Source: Streptomyces spinosisporus
GTDB taxonomy: Bacteria; Actinomycetota; Actinomycetes; Streptomycetales; Streptomycetaceae
Assembly (NCBI RefSeq): GCF_022698145.1
Contig: NZ_JALDAX010000023.1
Span: forward strand, 1-64,000
DNA length: 64,000 nucleotides
Reading direction: 5' to 3'
This document shows, piece by piece, positions 63,049 through 64,000 of the stretch. A program made the translations under genes and the position numbers. The number at the start of each line of letters is the position of its first letter. Position 1 is the first letter of the stretch. The notes beneath the pieces are model-generated. The model was not told the DNA's origin, did not search any database, and worked only from the letters and a program-made list of their open reading frames with translations.

Positions 63049-64000
63049 ATGCGTGACACACAGACGGGGGCGGCACGGCTGCGGGGCGTGCTGCGGGCTC
63101 CGTTCACCCGGCGGGCCTGGTGCGAGGCCGCGTACTGCCTGGCCGGCTTTCCGGTCGCCCTCGTGGGGTTCGTGCTCGTCCTCGTGCTGCTCGCCCTCGG
63201 TGCCGGGCTCACCGTCTCGCTCGTCGGCGCCGTACTGGGGCTGCTCTTCGTGGTCGTCGCGACCGCGCTGGGCCGGGCGTTCGCCGGGGTGCACCGCACA
63301 CTGGCGGTCGGCCTGCTGGGGGAGCGGGTGGCCGCACCGCCGCGACTGCGGCCCACGGGGCGGATGTTCGCGCGGCTCGACACACGGCTGCGGGACGCCG
63401 CGGGATGGCGCTCGGTGGCGTACGTCCTCGTCAAGCTGCCCGTCGCCGCCGTCCAGTGGTACGCGCTGACCTGGTGGGTCACCGGCCTGGTCAATCTGTC
63501 CGCGCCGCTGCGCTGGGCGGCCTTCGGACAGCGCCCGCACCCCGGCCAGGAGGGCATGGCGACCATCACACCGATCCCGGCCGGCGGCGGCGCCCCGCAC
63601 AGCACCTCCTTCGCGGGGACCTTCGTGGCCGCCGCGATCGGCGCCGCCACCCTGCTCGCGGCGCCGTGGGTCACCCGCGGCATCGTCGCCGTGGACCGCT
63701 GGCTGGTCCGCGCGCTGCTGGGCCCGAGCGAACTCGCCCAGCGCGTACGGAACCTGGAGGAGACCCGGGCGCTCGCCGTCGACGACTCCGCGGCCCTGCT
63801 GCGCCGGCTGGAGCGGGATCTGCACGACGGCGCGCAGGTACGGCTCGTCGCGCTGGCGATGAGCCTCGACATGGCGAAGGAGCGACTGGGCGCCGAGGGC
63901 GAACCGGTCGCCGACCCCGAGCGGCTGCGCCGGCTGATCGAGACCGCCCACACCAATGCCACCGAGGCCCTCACCGAGCTGCGCGACCTGTCCCGCGGCA
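63049..64000 (+). CDS. Sensor histidine kinase, cut by the window edge
   Basis: The visible 317 residues have about four hydrophobic helices near the N-terminus (GFPVALVGFVLVLVLLALGA and others). A HisKA_3-type dimerisation domain follows with the phospho-acceptor His in LERDLHDGAQVRLVALAMSL. The ATPase domain lies beyond 64000. NarL-type kinases of this form regulate adjacent transport genes; the response regulator should follow. The N-terminal domain of about 200 residues is of the DUF1707/sensor type common in actinobacteria. Confidence 0.88.
   Translation, partial: MRDTQTGAARLRGVLRAPFTRRAWCEAAYCLAGFPVALVGFVLVLVLLALGAGLTVSLVGAVLGLLFVVVATALGRAFAGVHRTLAVGLLGERVAAPPRLRPTGRMFARLDTRLRDAAGWRSVAYVLVKLPVAAVQWYALTWWVTGLVNLSAPLRWAAFGQRPHPGQEGMATITPIPAGGGAPHSTSFAGTFVAAAIGAATLLAAPWVTRGIVAVDRWLVRALLGPSELAQRVRNLEETRALAVDDSAALLRRLERDLHDGAQVRLVALAMSLDMAKERLGAEGEPVADPERLRRLIETAHTNATEALTELRDLSRG

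Overview
The window is a high-GC (about 70 percent), gene-dense actinobacterial chromosome segment. Its GTG/TTG starts, four-base start/stop overlaps, GGAGG-type ribosome binding sites, ECF and LacI/GntR regulators, a CYP157-like P450 and rare TTA leucine codons all point to Streptomyces or a close relative. No phage, transposase, rRNA or CRISPR array is visible. One tRNA gene (tRNA-Pro, GGG) is present.

Layout. 1-907 is a G-rich, imperfectly repeated, apparently non-coding tract. 0.9-5.1 kb holds a lipoprotein, a potassium channel, a solitary P450 lacking ExxR, and a HAD phosphatase. 5.2-12.2 kb is a tightly packed operon of unknown substrate: XRE-cupin regulator, M24 hydrolase, E1 alpha/beta dehydrogenase, amidohydrolase, bicupin and an atypical SDR. 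The amidohydrolase and bicupin are fused in frame by an apparent frameshift. 12.2-22.3 kb is mostly housekeeping: an HhH DNA-repair-type protein, DUF3140, Dps, hydrolases, a TauE exporter, zinc-free ribosomal proteins bL33-bL31-bL36, cobK, a DHA2 drug exporter, cobF and DUF309.

22.4-30.8 kb is the most accessory-looking region. It runs from tRNA-Pro through a decayed VapBC pair and a lipoprotein to a small membrane protein. Then come a trypsin-fold protein whose catalytic Ser is replaced, translationally coupled to a helical-repeat protein with a possible effector domain (both carrying TTA codons). Next are a Nudix hydrolase overlapping a radical SAM enzyme with viperin-like motifs, and an ABC exporter. 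The candidate conflict or antiviral modules are here.

30.8-52.7 kb is devoted to inositol and related cyclitol or sugar catabolism. It begins with YceI and an ECF41 sigma factor. A GntR-mmsA-iolD-iolB operon then faces a divergent sugar ABC transporter, followed by four Gfo/Idh/MocA dehydrogenases, an FAD oxidoreductase, an SDR, a PhyH-type dioxygenase, two LacI regulators and a poly-gamma-glutamate hydrolase-like protein. iolC and iolE are not in the window.

52.9-61.3 kb is an aromatic-catabolism cluster. An intradiol (hydroxyquinol-type) dioxygenase and maleylacetate reductase precede a GntR regulator. A 4-oxalomesaconate branch follows: PIG-L hydratase, RraA-type aldolase, PrpF-type tautomerase and a VOC extradiol dioxygenase, then an aromatic-acid MFS importer. 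The same operator core (ATTGTTGACAA) lies before the GntR gene and before the importer. The window closes with an ABC-2 transporter and a sensor histidine kinase cut by the right edge.
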